Below, one piece after another: positions 14,570 through 23,521 of a stretch of 38,787 nucleotides of DNA. Both the position numbers and the translations under genes were made by a program. The stretch lies in NCBI GenBank assembly GCA_041287335.1, contig JBEULM010000063.1, forward strand, positions 1 through 38,787. Reading direction: 5' to 3'. This stretch comes from Hydrogenobacter sp. Its GTDB lineage: Bacteria; Aquificota; Aquificia; Aquificales; Aquificaceae. Within the stretch, counting starts at the first letter, position 1. Each line of letters begins with the position of its first letter. The notes beneath the pieces are model-generated. The model worked only from the letters and a program-made list of their open reading frames with translations, was not told where the DNA came from and made no database searches.

Positions 14570-17524
14570 ATGTTCAGTGAGAATCTCTTATCGGGGAAGG
14601 CTCTTGAGTATATAAAGAAGGCAAAAGAGGTAGCCAGGTCTTATGGAGACAGTAAAGTTGATACGGATCACCTTTTACTTGCCCTTTTGTCTGATGAAGA
14701 GTCACCTCTTGCCAAATATTTGGAAAAGAGGGGTGTAGACAGGAAGGAATTTTACAAAAGGATCGGCGAGTACATAAAGAGGTTAAAAGAGCAGATAGAT
14801 AAAGCTGTACATCAAGAGGCGCAACACCTTATTGATCTAAGAAGCAAGATAATGGAGGTGAAATCAAACATAGGATCTGTCCAGATGGAGCTTGAAAAGA
14901 TTAAAAGGTCGAAGGAAGACATTCGCAGGGAGATGGAGAGGGCAAGAAGGTATGGAGATTACTGGAGTTTGCAGAGCCTTCAGGTGGAGTACACGAGGCT
15001 TGAAAGCATAGAAAGACAGTATGAGAGGGAACTTGAAAGTGTAGAAAAAAGTTTGTCTTCTGTATTCAAGCAAGAGGACGTGAGATCCTTTCTTGAAAAT
15101 CGTCTAACCATAGATGGGCTTATAAGAAAAGCTTTGGAAGATAGCGCACTTTTGAAGCAGATAAAAGAGCTTGGGTTGTCTACCGAAAGGATAAGGGACC
15201 TTATAGCCAAAAGGGTGTTTGGAAAAGAACCGTCCTTTGATTACTCAGAAAACTTAGTAAAAGTTATGGAAAAGGCTCAGAACAAAGCACTACAGGAAGG
15301 ACTATCCCGTGTAGAGCCTTATCATATAGCATCTGCACTCATAGAGGCTAAGGAAACCATAGGAGGTAAATTATTAGAAGATATCTTAGGAGGTGAAAAG
15401 ATGAAAGACGTAACGCAAGAGCTGAAAGAGGAGGAAAAGTCTCCTTTAGAAAGGTTCGGCGTAAGCCTCACCCAGATGGCAAAAGATGGCAAGCTTGATC
15501 CTGTGATAGGCAGGGAAAGAGAGATAAATCAAGTTATTGAGGTGCTTTTAAGAAGAACAAAAAATAATCCTGTGCTTGTTGGAGATCCTGGCGTTGGCAA
15601 AACAGCTATAGTAGAAGGGCTGGCTCAAAGGATAGCAAATAGGGAAGTACCTGCCGAGCTTCAGGATAAGGAGATCGTGGCTATTGATATGGGTTCTCTA
15701 TTAGCAGGTTCTAAATACAGAGGAGAGTTTGAAGAGAGACTTAAAAAACTTTTAGATGAGGTAAAACAGAAAGGAAACGTGATACTTTTCATAGATGAAA
15801 TACACACGGTCGTAGGTGCGGGAAGAGCGGAAGGAGCTGTTGACGCGAGCAATATGCTAAAGCCACCTCTTGCAAGAGGTGAGATAAGGGTTATAGGGGC
15901 AACAACAGTGGACGAATATAGAAAATATATAGAGAAAGATCCAGCACTTGAGAGGCGTTTCCAACCCATATACGTAGATGAACCAACAGAAGAAGAAACT
16001 TTAGAAATACTTAAGGGTCTGAAGCCTAAGCTGGAACAGCACCACAAGGTAAAGATATCCGATGAAGCCATAGAAGCTGCAGTTAAACTGACCAGAAGGT
16101 ACGTAACTTTTAGAAAGCTTCCAGACAAGGCAATAGATGCCCTTGACCAGGCAAGTGCAAGAAAAAAGCTTTCTGTAGTTTCTTTACCACCTGAAATGCA
16201 GGAAGTTGAGAGAAAACTGAAAGCCATTGAAGATGACATACAGAAAGCTTACTTAGAAGGCAATTACGAAAGGGAAGCTCAACTAAAGATAAAGAAAGTA
16301 CAGCTTGAAAAGGAAAAGCAAGAACTTCTTAATAAACTCGGCGGTACTGACGTAAAGATCCAAGAGATAAAAAAGCGCATGGAGGATCTGGATCAGGAGA
16401 TCATAAAAGCCTCAGAAAGAGGCGATTACGAAAGAGAGGCACAGCTAAAAATAGAGAAAGTTAAACTTGAAAAGGAACTCAAGGAGTTAGAAAGCAAAAA
16501 GGCTCAAGCTCTCGTAGTTGGATGGGATGATGTTGCTCAGGTGGTGTCCGAGTGGACAGGCATACCAGTATCAAAGCTGAAAGAAGAGGAAATGCAAAGA
16601 CTCCTCAGACTTGAGGAAGAGCTACACAAAAGGGTCATAGATCAAGAACATGCTGTGAAAGCCGTAGCAGAGGCTATAAGGAGGGCGAGAGCCGGACTCA
16701 AAGATCCAAAAAGACCCATAGCCACATTCCTCTTTTTAGGACCAACAGGCGTAGGAAAGACAGAGCTTTCCAAAGCTCTCGCAGAACTTCTCTTCGGTGA
16801 CGAAGAAGCACTTATAAGACTTGATATGTCAGAATTTAAAGAAGAGCATAGTTTGGCAAAGCTCATAGGAGCACCTCCGGGTTACGTAGGTTACGAAGAG
16901 GGTGGAAAGCTTACGGAAGCTGTCAGAAGGAAGCCATACTCGGTGATTTTGCTTGATGAGATAGAAAAAGCTCACCCACGCATTTTTGACCTTTTCTTAC
17001 AAGTTTTTGATGATGGGAGGTTAACGGATTCTCACGGAAGGACTGTTGATTTTAGGAACACTGTAATAATAATGACATCCAACATAGGATCTCAGTATCT
17101 TCTGAGCATATCAATTGATGGTGATGAAGAATCCGTGCAGAGCGAGTTTGAGAGGGCAAAGGTAAAGGTACTTGAAGAATTAAAGTACTTTTTCAGACCC
17201 GAGTTTTTAAACAGGATAGATGAAGTGATAGTCTTTAAGCCTTTAACTATGAAGGAGCTTCTTCAAATAATAGATCTTCTTGTTGCATCAATAAATGAGC
17301 GTCTCAAGGAAAAAAATATAAGACTAACCTTGAGTGAGGAGGCAAAAAAGGAGCTTGTAAAACTCGGATACGATCCCGCTTACGGTGCAAGACCTCTAAG
17401 AAGGGTGCTACAGAAATACTTAGAAACTCCTCTCGCTGATAGAATCATAAAGGGTGAGATAAAGGAAGGTATGAAGGTGCTCGTAGAGTATGATGGAAAT
17501 GGCTTATCTTTCGTGAGCAGTTAA
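14570..17524 (+). CDS. clpB: ATP-dependent disaggregase ClpB with split N-domain
   Basis: 984 residues, against about 860 for typical ClpB. Clp-N repeat 1 is at about 5-60, a long charged coiled coil at about 62-168 interrupts the N-domain, and repeat 2 follows at about 225-275. NBD1 has Walker A GDPGVGKT (338-345), Walker [10 protein letters not shown] and arginine finger ERRFQP. The middle domain holds two near-identical units, [11 protein letters not shown] (564) and [11 protein letters not shown] (618), 54 residues apart. NBD2 has Walker A GPTGVGKT (724-731), GYVGYEEGG pore loop, [12 protein letters not shown] and GARPLRR sensor 2. The two AAA modules and long middle coil identify ClpB rather than ClpA/ClpC. 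It threads aggregated proteins with DnaK. All the extra length lies before NBD1. Confidence 0.93.
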   Translation: MFSENLLSGKALEYIKKAKEVARSYGDSKVDTDHLLLALLSDEESPLAKYLEKRGVDRKEFYKRIGEYIKRLKEQIDKAVHQEAQHLIDLRSKIMEVKSNIGSVQMELEKIKRSKEDIRREMERARRYGDYWSLQSLQVEYTRLESIERQYERELESVEKSLSSVFKQEDVRSFLENRLTIDGLIRKALEDSALLKQIKELGLSTERIRDLIAKRVFGKEPSFDYSENLVKVMEKAQNKALQEGLSRVEPYHIASALIEAKETIGGKLLEDILGGEKMKDVTQELKEEEKSPLERFGVSLTQMAKDGKLDPVIGREREINQVIEVLLRRTKNNPVLVGDPGVGKTAIVEGLAQRIANREVPAELQDKEIVAIDMGSLLAGSKYRGEFEERLKKLLDEVKQKGNVILFIDEIHTVVGAGRAEGAVDASNMLKPPLARGEIRVIGATTVDEYRKYIEKDPALERRFQPIYVDEPTEEETLEILKGLKPKLEQHHKVKISDEAIEAAVKLTRRYVTFRKLPDKAIDALDQASARKKLSVVSLPPEMQEVERKLKAIEDDIQKAYLEGNYEREAQLKIKKVQLEKEKQELLNKLGGTDVKIQEIKKRMEDLDQEIIKASERGDYEREAQLKIEKVKLEKELKELESKKAQALVVGWDDVAQVVSEWTGIPVSKLKEEEMQRLLRLEEELHKRVIDQEHAVKAVAEAIRRARAGLKDPKRPIATFLFLGPTGVGKTELSKALAELLFGDEEALIRLDMSEFKEEHSLAKLIGAPPGYVGYEEGGKLTEAVRRKPYSVILLDEIEKAHPRIFDLFLQVFDDGRLTDSHGRTVDFRNTVIIMTSNIGSQYLLSISIDGDEESVQSEFERAKVKVLEELKYFFRPEFLNRIDEVIVFKPLTMKELLQIIDLLVASINERLKEKNIRLTLSEEAKKELVKLGYDPAYGARPLRRVLQKYLETPLADRIIKGEIKEGMKVLVEYDGNGLSFVSS

Positions 17525-17530
17525 CATAAA

Positions 17531-17556
17531 AAAGGTAGTTCACCCTTCTCTACCTT
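17531..17556 (-). terminator. Possible rho-independent terminator of der
   Basis: Minus strand: AAGGTAG, an 11-base loop, CTACCTT, then a T-rich run (17532-17538 pairs with 17550-17556). The stem includes the der stop region, and clpB ends seven bases away, so it may serve both convergent genes. The stem is only 7 bp with a large loop, hence modest confidence. Confidence 0.35.
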
Positions 17557-18838
17557 GCAATACGATCTTAATCGGGGAGTATCTTACATTCAGATACTCC
17601 CTCAATCTTCTCACAAAGAACCTTTTATAGCTTTCCTTCCAACCTTCCTGATCGTTTGTAATAATCACAATGGTAGGGGGTTTTGTTCCGTCCTGAAATG
17701 CATAATATACCTTAACTTCCTTACCTCCGTGAAGGGGTGGAGCTTTCTCTTTGAGCACTTTTTGGACAGCTCTGTTTACGAAAGACGTTTTGTGTTCTTT
17801 GGTGTAATCTCCATAGACGGACACTATACTCTCGAGAAGTTCCTTTATACCTTCTCTTCTTACAGCCGAGGTAAGTACTACAGGTGCAAAATCAATAAAG
17901 TAGAATTTTTCCTTTATGTACCTTTGCGTTTGTTCCCTATCCCTGCCTATGAGATCAAACTTGTTACCTACTATAACACAGCCTTTGTACCTTCTTTCTA
18001 TAAGTCCGGCTATTCTCTGATCCTGATGTGTTACACCTTCAGAAACATCCACCACAAGACACACTACATCCGACATATCAATGGATTTTATAGCTCTCCC
18101 AACGGAGAAGAATTCCACACCGTACTCTATCCTTGTTCTTTTCCTTATACCTGCAGTATCTATGAGGACAAACTCCTGATCTCTATAAGTGAAGGGTATC
18201 TCTACAGCATCTCTTGTTGTACCAGCCACCGGAGACACTATTACCCTTTCGCTTCCCAGAAGAGCATTTATCAAGGATGACTTACCAACATTGGGTCTTC
18301 CTACAAAGGATACTTTTATACCGCTATAATCAAGCCCTGTAGGTTCATTACTGAGAAATTCATATACTACATCAAGAAGTTCCCCAACACCTATACCGTG
18401 CTGTGCGGACACTAAAAATACCCTTTCAAACCCCAACGAATAAAAATCATATATATGTCTCTGTACCACTCTGTTATCCACTTTGTTAACTACCAGAAGA
18501 ACTTTCTCCTTGTATGGGTACAAAAGCTTAGCTATATACTGATCCAAAGCTGTTAAACCTTCCCTTCCATCAGTAACAAACAAAATAACTCTTGCCCGAG
18601 AGAGTGCATCTTTTACTTGTCCTGCTATCTTTTGTGAAAGCTCATCGCCCTTCTCAAAGATACCTCCCGTATCTGCCACTACAAACCTTTTGTCTTTCCA
18701 ATAAGCTTCCGATTCTATTATGTCTCTTGTAACACCGGGAAGATCATGAACTATACTCTTCTTTCTACCTACTATCCTGTTAAAGAGAGTAGATTTGCCC
18801 ACATTAGGTCTTCCAACTATGAGAACCCAGTTTTTCAT
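17540..18838 (-). CDS. der: Ribosome-biogenesis GTPase Der (EngA)
   Basis: 432 residues with tandem G domains: first P-loop GRPNVGKS at 9-16, second at 180-187. DTGG and DTAG switch motifs and NKVD / NKFD specificity motifs are present in each domain. The C-terminal KH-like domain (APPLHGGKEVKVYYAFQDGTKPPTIVIITND) is complete. Der acts in maturation of the 50S subunit and is essential in most bacteria. It is the last gene of the minus-strand group starting at 20422, 18 bases after the ABC ATPase. A possible terminator hairpin overlaps its end. Confidence 0.96.
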   Translation of the reverse strand: MKNWVLIVGRPNVGKSTLFNRIVGRKKSIVHDLPGVTRDIIESEAYWKDKRFVVADTGGIFEKGDELSQKIAGQVKDALSRARVILFVTDGREGLTALDQYIAKLLYPYKEKVLLVVNKVDNRVVQRHIYDFYSLGFERVFLVSAQHGIGVGELLDVVYEFLSNEPTGLDYSGIKVSFVGRPNVGKSSLINALLGSERVIVSPVAGTTRDAVEIPFTYRDQEFVLIDTAGIRKRTRIEYGVEFFSVGRAIKSIDMSDVVCLVVDVSEGVTHQDQRIAGLIERRYKGCVIVGNKFDLIGRDREQTQRYIKEKFYFIDFAPVVLTSAVRREGIKELLESIVSVYGDYTKEHKTSFVNRAVQKVLKEKAPPLHGGKEVKVYYAFQDGTKPPTIVIITNDQEGWKESYKRFFVRRLREYLNVRYSPIKIVLQGREG

Positions 18839-18856
18839 CTGTAGATTATAACCTTC

Positions 18857-19603
18857 TCAAAGTGCAGTTAGCAACCGCTTGGTATAGGGATGTTCAGGAT
18901 TATCAAATATGTTAAAAACATCCTTTTCCTCTACTATGACTCCATCCTTTAAAACTATAACTCTGTCTGCTACCTCAGCCACTACACCAAAGTCATGTGT
19001 TACAAGTACTATAGCTTTCCCCTTATCTTTTAAGTGCCTGAAAAGGGAAAGTATCTTTTTTTGTACGGAAACATCGAGAGCTGTAGTCGGTTCGTCAGCC
19101 AAGATGAGTTCCGGATCGCAAATGGTAGCAATAGCTATGCATACCCTCTGCTTCATACCACCTGAGAGATGATGGGGATATGCGTTATAAACCCTTTCCG
19201 CATCCCTTATACCTGCATCTTTAAGAGCTTGAAGGGCTTTTTCTTTAACACCAGTTTTTCCAAAGTGAGCCACATATGCCTCTTCCACCTGAGTGCCTAT
19301 CTTAAAAAGGGGATCCAAGTATGCTGAAGGCTCCTGGAACACCATAGAAATGTGCCTTCCTCTGAGCTTTCTGTAATGGTTGTCTGAAAGTCCAATAAGC
19401 TCTTTACCTTTGAACTTTATACTTCCGGAAACTTTTGCATACCTCGGTAAAAGACCCATTATGGCACTGAGTATAGAGGATTTCCCCGAACCAGATTCAC
19501 CAACCACACACAGAACTTCCCCGAGATTTATAGAAAAGTTGATATCCCTGAGAGTGTGTTTCCCGCCGTACCAAAGATTTAAATTCTTTACCTCAAGTAA
19601 CAT
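18857..19603 (-). CDS. ABC transporter ATP-binding protein, OppD/DppD type
   Basis: 248 residues with Walker A GESGSGKS (35-42), Q-loop MVFQEPSAYLDP, signature LSGGMKQR, Walker B LILADEPT, the D-loop in TALDVSVQ, and H-loop VTHDFGVV. The phrases DEPTTALDVSVQ, YPHHLSGGMKQR and PEHPYTKRLL are characteristic of the peptide/nickel (Opp/Dpp/Nik) group. It lacks the C-terminal oligopeptide-binding extension that brings OppD to about 320 residues, nearer the NikD size. No permease or solute-binding gene is adjacent, so the substrate is unknown. The ATG lies 11 bases inside the end of the HIT gene. Confidence 0.88.
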   Translation of the reverse strand: MLLEVKNLNLWYGGKHTLRDINFSINLGEVLCVVGESGSGKSSILSAIMGLLPRYAKVSGSIKFKGKELIGLSDNHYRKLRGRHISMVFQEPSAYLDPLFKIGTQVEEAYVAHFGKTGVKEKALQALKDAGIRDAERVYNAYPHHLSGGMKQRVCIAIATICDPELILADEPTTALDVSVQKKILSLFRHLKDKGKAIVLVTHDFGVVAEVADRVIVLKDGVIVEEKDVFNIFDNPEHPYTKRLLTAL

Positions 19604-20096
19604 TCACCACGCTTTCAAAAATAGGCTTTATTCTGTCGTATAGCTCATAAAGATCCTGAGAAATAACCTTAGTTTCGGACAGTACAGGCATAAAGTTAGT
19701 GTCTCCGTTCCATCTTGGTACTACGTGAAGGTGCAGATGGTCCTCAAGCCCTGCGCCAGCCGATCTGCCAAGATTGTATCCTAAATTGAATCCGTGGGGC
19801 TTAAGGCATGCCTGAAGAGCTTTTATACACGCTTTGGTAAGTTTGTGTATTTCCAGCGCTGTAAGATCATCAAGAGATAGCATATCCCCAGTGTGTTCTA
19901 TTGGCGTAACCATAAGATGTCCAGCGTTATACGGATACTTGTTAAATATGACAAAAGCCCTTTGCCCCCTATAAAGCAGCAAAAATTCTCTCCACTTTTC
20001 CCTTGGTTGTTTTACAGCCTCGCAAAGAAAACATTCAGTAATTTGGCTTATGTTTTCTACGTAGTTTGTTCTCCAAGGAGCCCAAAGCATCTTCAC
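19593..20096 (-). CDS. HIT-family protein, AP4A phosphorylase-like
   Basis: 167 residues from GTG 20096, overlapping the previous stop as GTGA; an AAGGAGG lies 11 bases upstream, and the ATG two codons later is a less likely start. MLWAPWRTNYVE and the CFLC zinc pair mark the branch of HIT proteins often annotated as AP4A phosphorylase. The catalytic triad is in LEDHLHLHVVPRWNGDTNF. It probably cleaves dinucleoside polyphosphates or related AMP adducts. Cysteines and triad histidines are all present. It is the second gene of the trx-HIT-ABC-der group. Confidence 0.9.
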   Translation of the reverse strand: MKMLWAPWRTNYVENISQITECFLCEAVKQPREKWREFLLLYRGQRAFVIFNKYPYNAGHLMVTPIEHTGDMLSLDDLTALEIHKLTKACIKALQACLKPHGFNLGYNLGRSAGAGLEDHLHLHVVPRWNGDTNFMPVLSETKVISQDLYELYDRIKPIFESVVNVT

Positions 20097-20422
20097 AATC
20101 TAAGTAACCTCCTTATAGCTTTTTCCACATCCTCCTCTGAAGGGAGATAATCGTGCCGGTCAAGTTCCATAGTATCTCTAAAGTAAAGCACCGTAGGAAA
20201 GGTATATACACCCAGATCTTCAGCGCTCGTATTCTTTGACGTGTCCATATAATAAAAATTTATCTTGTCTCCATACAGCTTTTGAAATCTTGAGAGCAGT
20301 TTGTAGAAAGCTTCATTTTGATTATTATTTAACTGAGTAAAAACAACGACCGCTGGCTTTTCCCCTGCTATAGCTTTGTCATAAAGTTCTCTATCTGTTA
20401 TCTCTTCAAATCCTTCAAACAT
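20093..20422 (-). CDS. Thioredoxin-fold protein lacking the CxxC site
   Basis: 109 residues. The order of elements matches thioredoxin: helix ITDRELYDKAIA, strand AVVVFTQ, then FYKLLSRFQKLYGDKINFYYMDTSKN, cis-proline strand VYTFPTVLYFRD and C-terminal helix EEDVEKAIRRLL. Where thioredoxin has WCGPC this protein has LNNNQNE, so it has no redox dithiol and in fact no Cys at all. It may be a chaperone-like or binding variant. The ATG follows GGAGG by six bases and leads the minus-strand group through HIT, ABC and der. The conserved cis-Pro makes the fold call reasonable. Confidence 0.75.
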   Translation of the reverse strand: MFEGFEEITDRELYDKAIAGEKPAVVVFTQLNNNQNEAFYKLLSRFQKLYGDKINFYYMDTSKNTSAEDLGVYTFPTVLYFRDTMELDRHDYLPSEEDVEKAIRRLLRL

Positions 20423-20460
20423 ATCAAGCCTCCACAGTTATAATTATAACCAAATAAGTA

Positions 20461-20466
20461 TATACT
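20461..20466 (+). promoter_or_regulatory. -10 hexamer of the DUF454 gene, leaderless start
   Basis: TATACT exactly at -12 to -7 from ATG 20473, with no Shine-Dalgarno. A weak TTATAA lies 17 bases upstream. The divergent thioredoxin-fold gene has TATAAT-like sequence in the same 50-base gap. Confidence 0.4.
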
Positions 20467-20472
20467 ATAGCT

Positions 20473-20724
20473 ATGAAAAGGAGTATATACAGGCTCTTTG
20501 GCTTTTCCTTTCTTGCTTTAGGCACAGCGGGAATATTCCTGCCCTTACTTCCAACAATCCCCTTTTATCTGTTAGCCCTTCTCTTGCTGGCAAGAGCTTC
20601 AAAAAGGGATGTAGTGAAGCTTAAAAAACTACCCTTCGTAGGGGAGAAGATATACCAATACGTAAAAAAGAGCATAAGGTACATGAAGCGATGGAATACG
20701 TGCATGCCAAGTTCTTACACCTAA
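20473..20724 (+). CDS. DUF454 (YbaN)-like inner-membrane protein, short
   Basis: 83 residues, against about 120 for YbaN-type proteins. The N-terminal half is typical: LFGFSFLALGTAGIFLPLLPTIPFYLLALLLLARASKR, matching the family pattern of LGxxGxxLPxLPTTPFxLLAxxxxARSS. The helix LPFVGEKIYQYVKKSIRYM follows, and then the frame ends in an atypical tail (KRWNTCMPSSYT) that overlaps the next gene by 34 bases. The C-terminal membrane pair of the family is missing, so the gene looks truncated. No function is established for the family. Confidence 0.65.
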   Translation: MKRSIYRLFGFSFLALGTAGIFLPLLPTIPFYLLALLLLARASKRDVVKLKKLPFVGEKIYQYVKKSIRYMKRWNTCMPSSYT

Positions 20725-21131
20725 TAGGTATATTCTTGTGGGCTTCTGCCTCTCCCTCCCTTGGTCTTTTCACGCTCTACTCTATGAAAAAGGAGACAGG
20801 TTGCAACCAGCACCTTCTTAGAAACTTTTATAGGTGGCTTACAAACCTTGAGATATTTGGCTTTTTGCTTGCCCTCTCTATGGGTCTTTACATGCTACAC
20901 CTTCTTAGATACCACTTTGACATAAATTGGCTCAATTATAAGATACCCTTAGTCCTTGGAGTGCTTTTGCCTTTGGAGGTTCTAAACTTCTGGTTTGTCA
21001 ATATTTACATTACAAAGGCTCGGGACAAGTTAAAAGCTTACGAAAGGTATGACCTCTTTAACTACACAGTGGCAGTACCTCTCATAGTGGTTTCCTTAGT
21101 GGTTATATACCTTGCGGTGGTAAAGCCTTGA
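20691..21131 (+). CDS. Four-helix integral membrane protein, unknown
   Basis: 146 residues with about four membrane segments (near 8-27, 50-70, 84-104 and 124-144). The start FLHLIGIFLWASASPSLGLFTLYS recalls DUF2269/CopD-like membrane proteins with an early His, but this is not certain. The start lies inside the end of the DUF454 gene, and the stop overlaps the photolyase start (TTGA). Tight coupling to a photolyase could hint at a chromophore or redox link, but no cofactor ligands can be named with confidence. Confidence 0.6.
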   Translation: MEYVHAKFLHLIGIFLWASASPSLGLFTLYSMKKETGCNQHLLRNFYRWLTNLEIFGFLLALSMGLYMLHLLRYHFDINWLNYKIPLVLGVLLPLEVLNFWFVNIYITKARDKLKAYERYDLFNYTVAVPLIVVSLVVIYLAVVKP

Positions 21132-22414
21132 GAGCTATATACCTTTTTAAAAGAGACCTAAGGATAAGGGACAACAGAGGGATCTGCGAGGCTTCAAGAA
21201 ATTTTAAAGAACTTGTGCCTATTTTCATCTTTGACCCTAAGATAATAGAAGAGTTAAAAGCTCAAGGAGAGAGGCTCTATTATGTCTATAGAGCGGTAGA
21301 GGAGCTTTTAAAGAGCATAAGGCTTTACTGCTTCTACGAAGATACAGAAAGTGCTATAAGGAAAGCCATAAAGGTTGCAAAGCCAAAGGCTCTATACACA
21401 ACCACTTCTTACAGCTGGAGCGGATTGCAAAGGCAGGAAGTAATAAGAAAGGTATGCAAAGAGGAAGGCGTGGAATTTGTGGAGTTTTTTGAAAACTTTT
21501 TAGTAAAGCCTGAGAAAGTGCCACTCAGAAAGGTATATACACCCTTCTATAAAGAATGGATAAAGGACTTGTACTTAGAGACGTGTGAAGTGCAAAGCTT
21601 TGAAGTGCCAGCCCTTGAGCTTCCCACCCTTGAAGATATAAAAAAGGAGCTTCCCATAAAACCCTTTGGAGCCTTTGACCCATCAGAGTGTGAAAAAAGG
21701 CTTGAAAGTTTTAACTTTGAAAGCTACGAAAGGCTCAGAAACTATCCTGCCCTTGATGGCACCTCCAAGCTCTCTCCTTGCATAAGGTTTGGTATACTCT
21801 CTTTAAGACATATATACAAAAAGGCAGAAGGTAGGAGCGAGCAGTTTATAAAGGAGCTTGCCTGGAGGGAGTTTTGGTACCACATAGCTCTACACTATCC
21901 AGAGGTAAGGAACTTAGAGTTTCAGGAAAAGAGAAGAAGCATAAGGTGGGAAAACAGGGAAAATTTCATAGAGGCTTTCTTTGAGGCAAAAACGGGCTAC
22001 CCCTTTGTGGATGCGGGCATCTTGCAGCTAAAAACAGAAAAGTGGTTACACAACAGGATGAGGATGGTACTTGCCAGCTTTTTGACAAAAGTGCTACTGG
22101 TGGATTGGAGGATAGGAGAAGCCTTTTTCAAGGAGCACCTTTTAGACTATGATGAGATAGTAAATGCAGGAAACTGGCAGTGGTCTGCCAGCGTGGGAGC
22201 AGACCCTAAACCATTCAGGCTCTTTAACCCCATCCTGCAAGCCCAGAGGTATGATCCAGAGTGCAAATACATAAAAAGATACCTACCAGAGCTTTCTTCT
22301 TATCCTTGTGAAGAGCTTTTAGACCCTCTTAGGCATAGACTTACTTACCACAAACCTGCGGTAAATTATTATGAGAGAATAAATATGGCAAAAAGCCTTT
22401 ATAGGAATTTTTAA
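21128..22414 (+). CDS. phrB: DNA photolyase / cryptochrome family protein
   Basis: 428 residues with both domains. The N-terminal Rossmann-like domain opens IYLFKRDLRIRDNRGI. The FAD-binding helical domain has LDGTSKLSPCIRFGILSLRHI, ELAWREFWYHIALHYPEV, TGYPFVDAGILQL, WLHNRMRMVLASFLTKVLLVDWRIGEAFF, DYDEIVNAGNWQWSASVGADPKP and RLFNPILQAQRYDP. These are hallmarks of class I CPD photolyases, including the NW.W pair that touches the dimer. It would repair cyclobutane pyrimidine dimers using light; 6-4 or cryptochrome activity is less likely. The start is TTG, overlapping the preceding stop. Light-dependent repair implies exposure to sunlight in surface hot springs. Confidence 0.93.
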   Translation: MRAIYLFKRDLRIRDNRGICEASRNFKELVPIFIFDPKIIEELKAQGERLYYVYRAVEELLKSIRLYCFYEDTESAIRKAIKVAKPKALYTTTSYSWSGLQRQEVIRKVCKEEGVEFVEFFENFLVKPEKVPLRKVYTPFYKEWIKDLYLETCEVQSFEVPALELPTLEDIKKELPIKPFGAFDPSECEKRLESFNFESYERLRNYPALDGTSKLSPCIRFGILSLRHIYKKAEGRSEQFIKELAWREFWYHIALHYPEVRNLEFQEKRRSIRWENRENFIEAFFEAKTGYPFVDAGILQLKTEKWLHNRMRMVLASFLTKVLLVDWRIGEAFFKEHLLDYDEIVNAGNWQWSASVGADPKPFRLFNPILQAQRYDPECKYIKRYLPELSSYPCEELLDPLRHRLTYHKPAVNYYERINMAKSLYRNF

Positions 22415-22415
22415 A

Positions 22416-22921
22416 ATGAACCAAAATTTAAAGAAGTGTATTGAACTATATGCGACAAGTGAAGTAGAGTTTTTTCAATTTCTCAATAGTTTGTCAAAGC
22501 CAGACATCCAAGCGGTGCTTATAGACCTGCTTACTGTGTACTTCAATGATAAGAATTCTTCTACTCTTCGTGAGCTTGTTTCTTTGTATATTGCAGGTTT
22601 TGAACCAAGCAAGAAAAAGTTAGGATATAAATTTCTTGCCTATATATATGAAAAGCTACATTGTGAAGTTAAGCCAGTAAATACGGATAGCATTAAAAGA
22701 AAGCTTAACAGACAGAAGAGTTTTAATGACTATACATTCTTGTAAGCGGTTTTGTTGAAGGTCAATTGATTTATCTGTTTTCCTTTGAATTTAGATATCT
22801 TGAGGGAAAACTTAAAGAACTACTTAAAAATAAATTTGGTGAGGATTTTGATAGTGAAGATTTTGAAAGGGAAAAAGGGAACCATCTGATGTCTGCTCGG
22901 TATAATATTTGTAAGGGATGA
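22416..22921 (+). pseudogene. Frameshifted gene, probable restriction endonuclease remnant
   Basis: Frame 1 runs from ATG 22416 for 109 codons to TAA 22743-22745. A second frame open from 22730 to TGA 22919-22921 continues it: NDYTFL at the end of frame 1 joins VSGFVEGQLIYLFSFEFRYLEG in the other frame. One indel near 22735-22745 restores about 165 residues. The second part has a K/E/D-rich stretch and ends NHLMSARYNICKG, after which both strands show only stops. No PD-ExK motif is certain; the restriction-enzyme call rests mainly on the DNA methyltransferase remnant 50 bases downstream. It lies immediately after the photolyase gene. Confidence 0.5.
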
Positions 22922-22971
22922 CTGAGAAAATTATAAAGACTATCTCTATAAAGATATTGTGGAGGTGCTAA

Positions 22972-23514
22972 ATGAAAGATATAAAAGAATTTCTTAATAA
23001 AGTAATATGTGGAGATGTTTTAAAAGTTTTAAAGGAAATACCTGCTGATAGCATTGATTTAGGCATAACATCTCCGCCCTACAATAAAAAGGAAAAGCAT
23101 GGTGGCTGGCTTGTGCCAACTATGGAGTGGCTTACAAAAACAAAGTGGAATATATGGCAGGAGATAATTTGGAACAGGAAAATTGCGGGAAATATCAGAG
23201 GTTGGAGGTTTTGGCAAGTAGAAGAGAGAATTTACTGGCTTGTGAAGGGAAAACCCAAGCTCACTTCTATATGGGAGATGCGCCCATTTTGTGGAACTGG
23301 CACAACTTTCGTATCAGCTAAGCTTTTAGGAAAGCACTACATAGGCATTGATATCTCTCCAGACTATACTGCTTATGCGGAAAAAAGACTTATGGAAGCA
23401 GAAAAGGAAAAGTACAGGGTTTTGAAAGAAATAAGCCTTCATACTACAGAGCTTACTTTTGAGGAAAGGAAGAAAAGAGGAATGTGGAGCATAAAAATAA
23501 AACACGGGAGGTAG
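22972..23514 (+). pseudogene. DNA N4/N6 methyltransferase with in-frame internal deletions
   Basis: 180 residues, much shorter than the usual 280-350. Motif IV (SIDLGITSPPYN), IWQEIIWNRKIAGNIRGWRFWQVEERIYWL and motif I (PFCGTGTT, then LGKHYIGIDIS) are in the order of beta-class methyltransferases. Two blocks are missing without breaking the frame: after TSPPYNKKEKHGGW, where about 40 residues normally lead to the WLxKTKW segment, and between SIWEMRP and PFCGTGTT, where the HPAPFP..LVLDP region should be. A complete enzyme needs LDPFCG; here the preceding strand is gone, so it should be inactive. GGAGG lies six bases before the ATG, and tmk follows after seven bases. It may still be translated. 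Confidence 0.7.
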
Positions 23515-23521
23515 CTTTTGG

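Noticed and set aside
15661-16239. 192-codon minus-strand frame inside clpB
   Set aside because: Serine-rich shadow of a strongly conserved AAA module; no ribosome site or family resemblance.
17555-18280. 241-codon plus-strand frame opposite der
   Set aside because: Opposite strand of a complete GTPase with both G domains; composition is of a shadow frame.
22922-22971. 18-codon frame from the ATG at 22919 between the two remnants
   Set aside because: Too short, and better explained as decayed sequence with the ribosome site of the methyltransferase remnant at its end.
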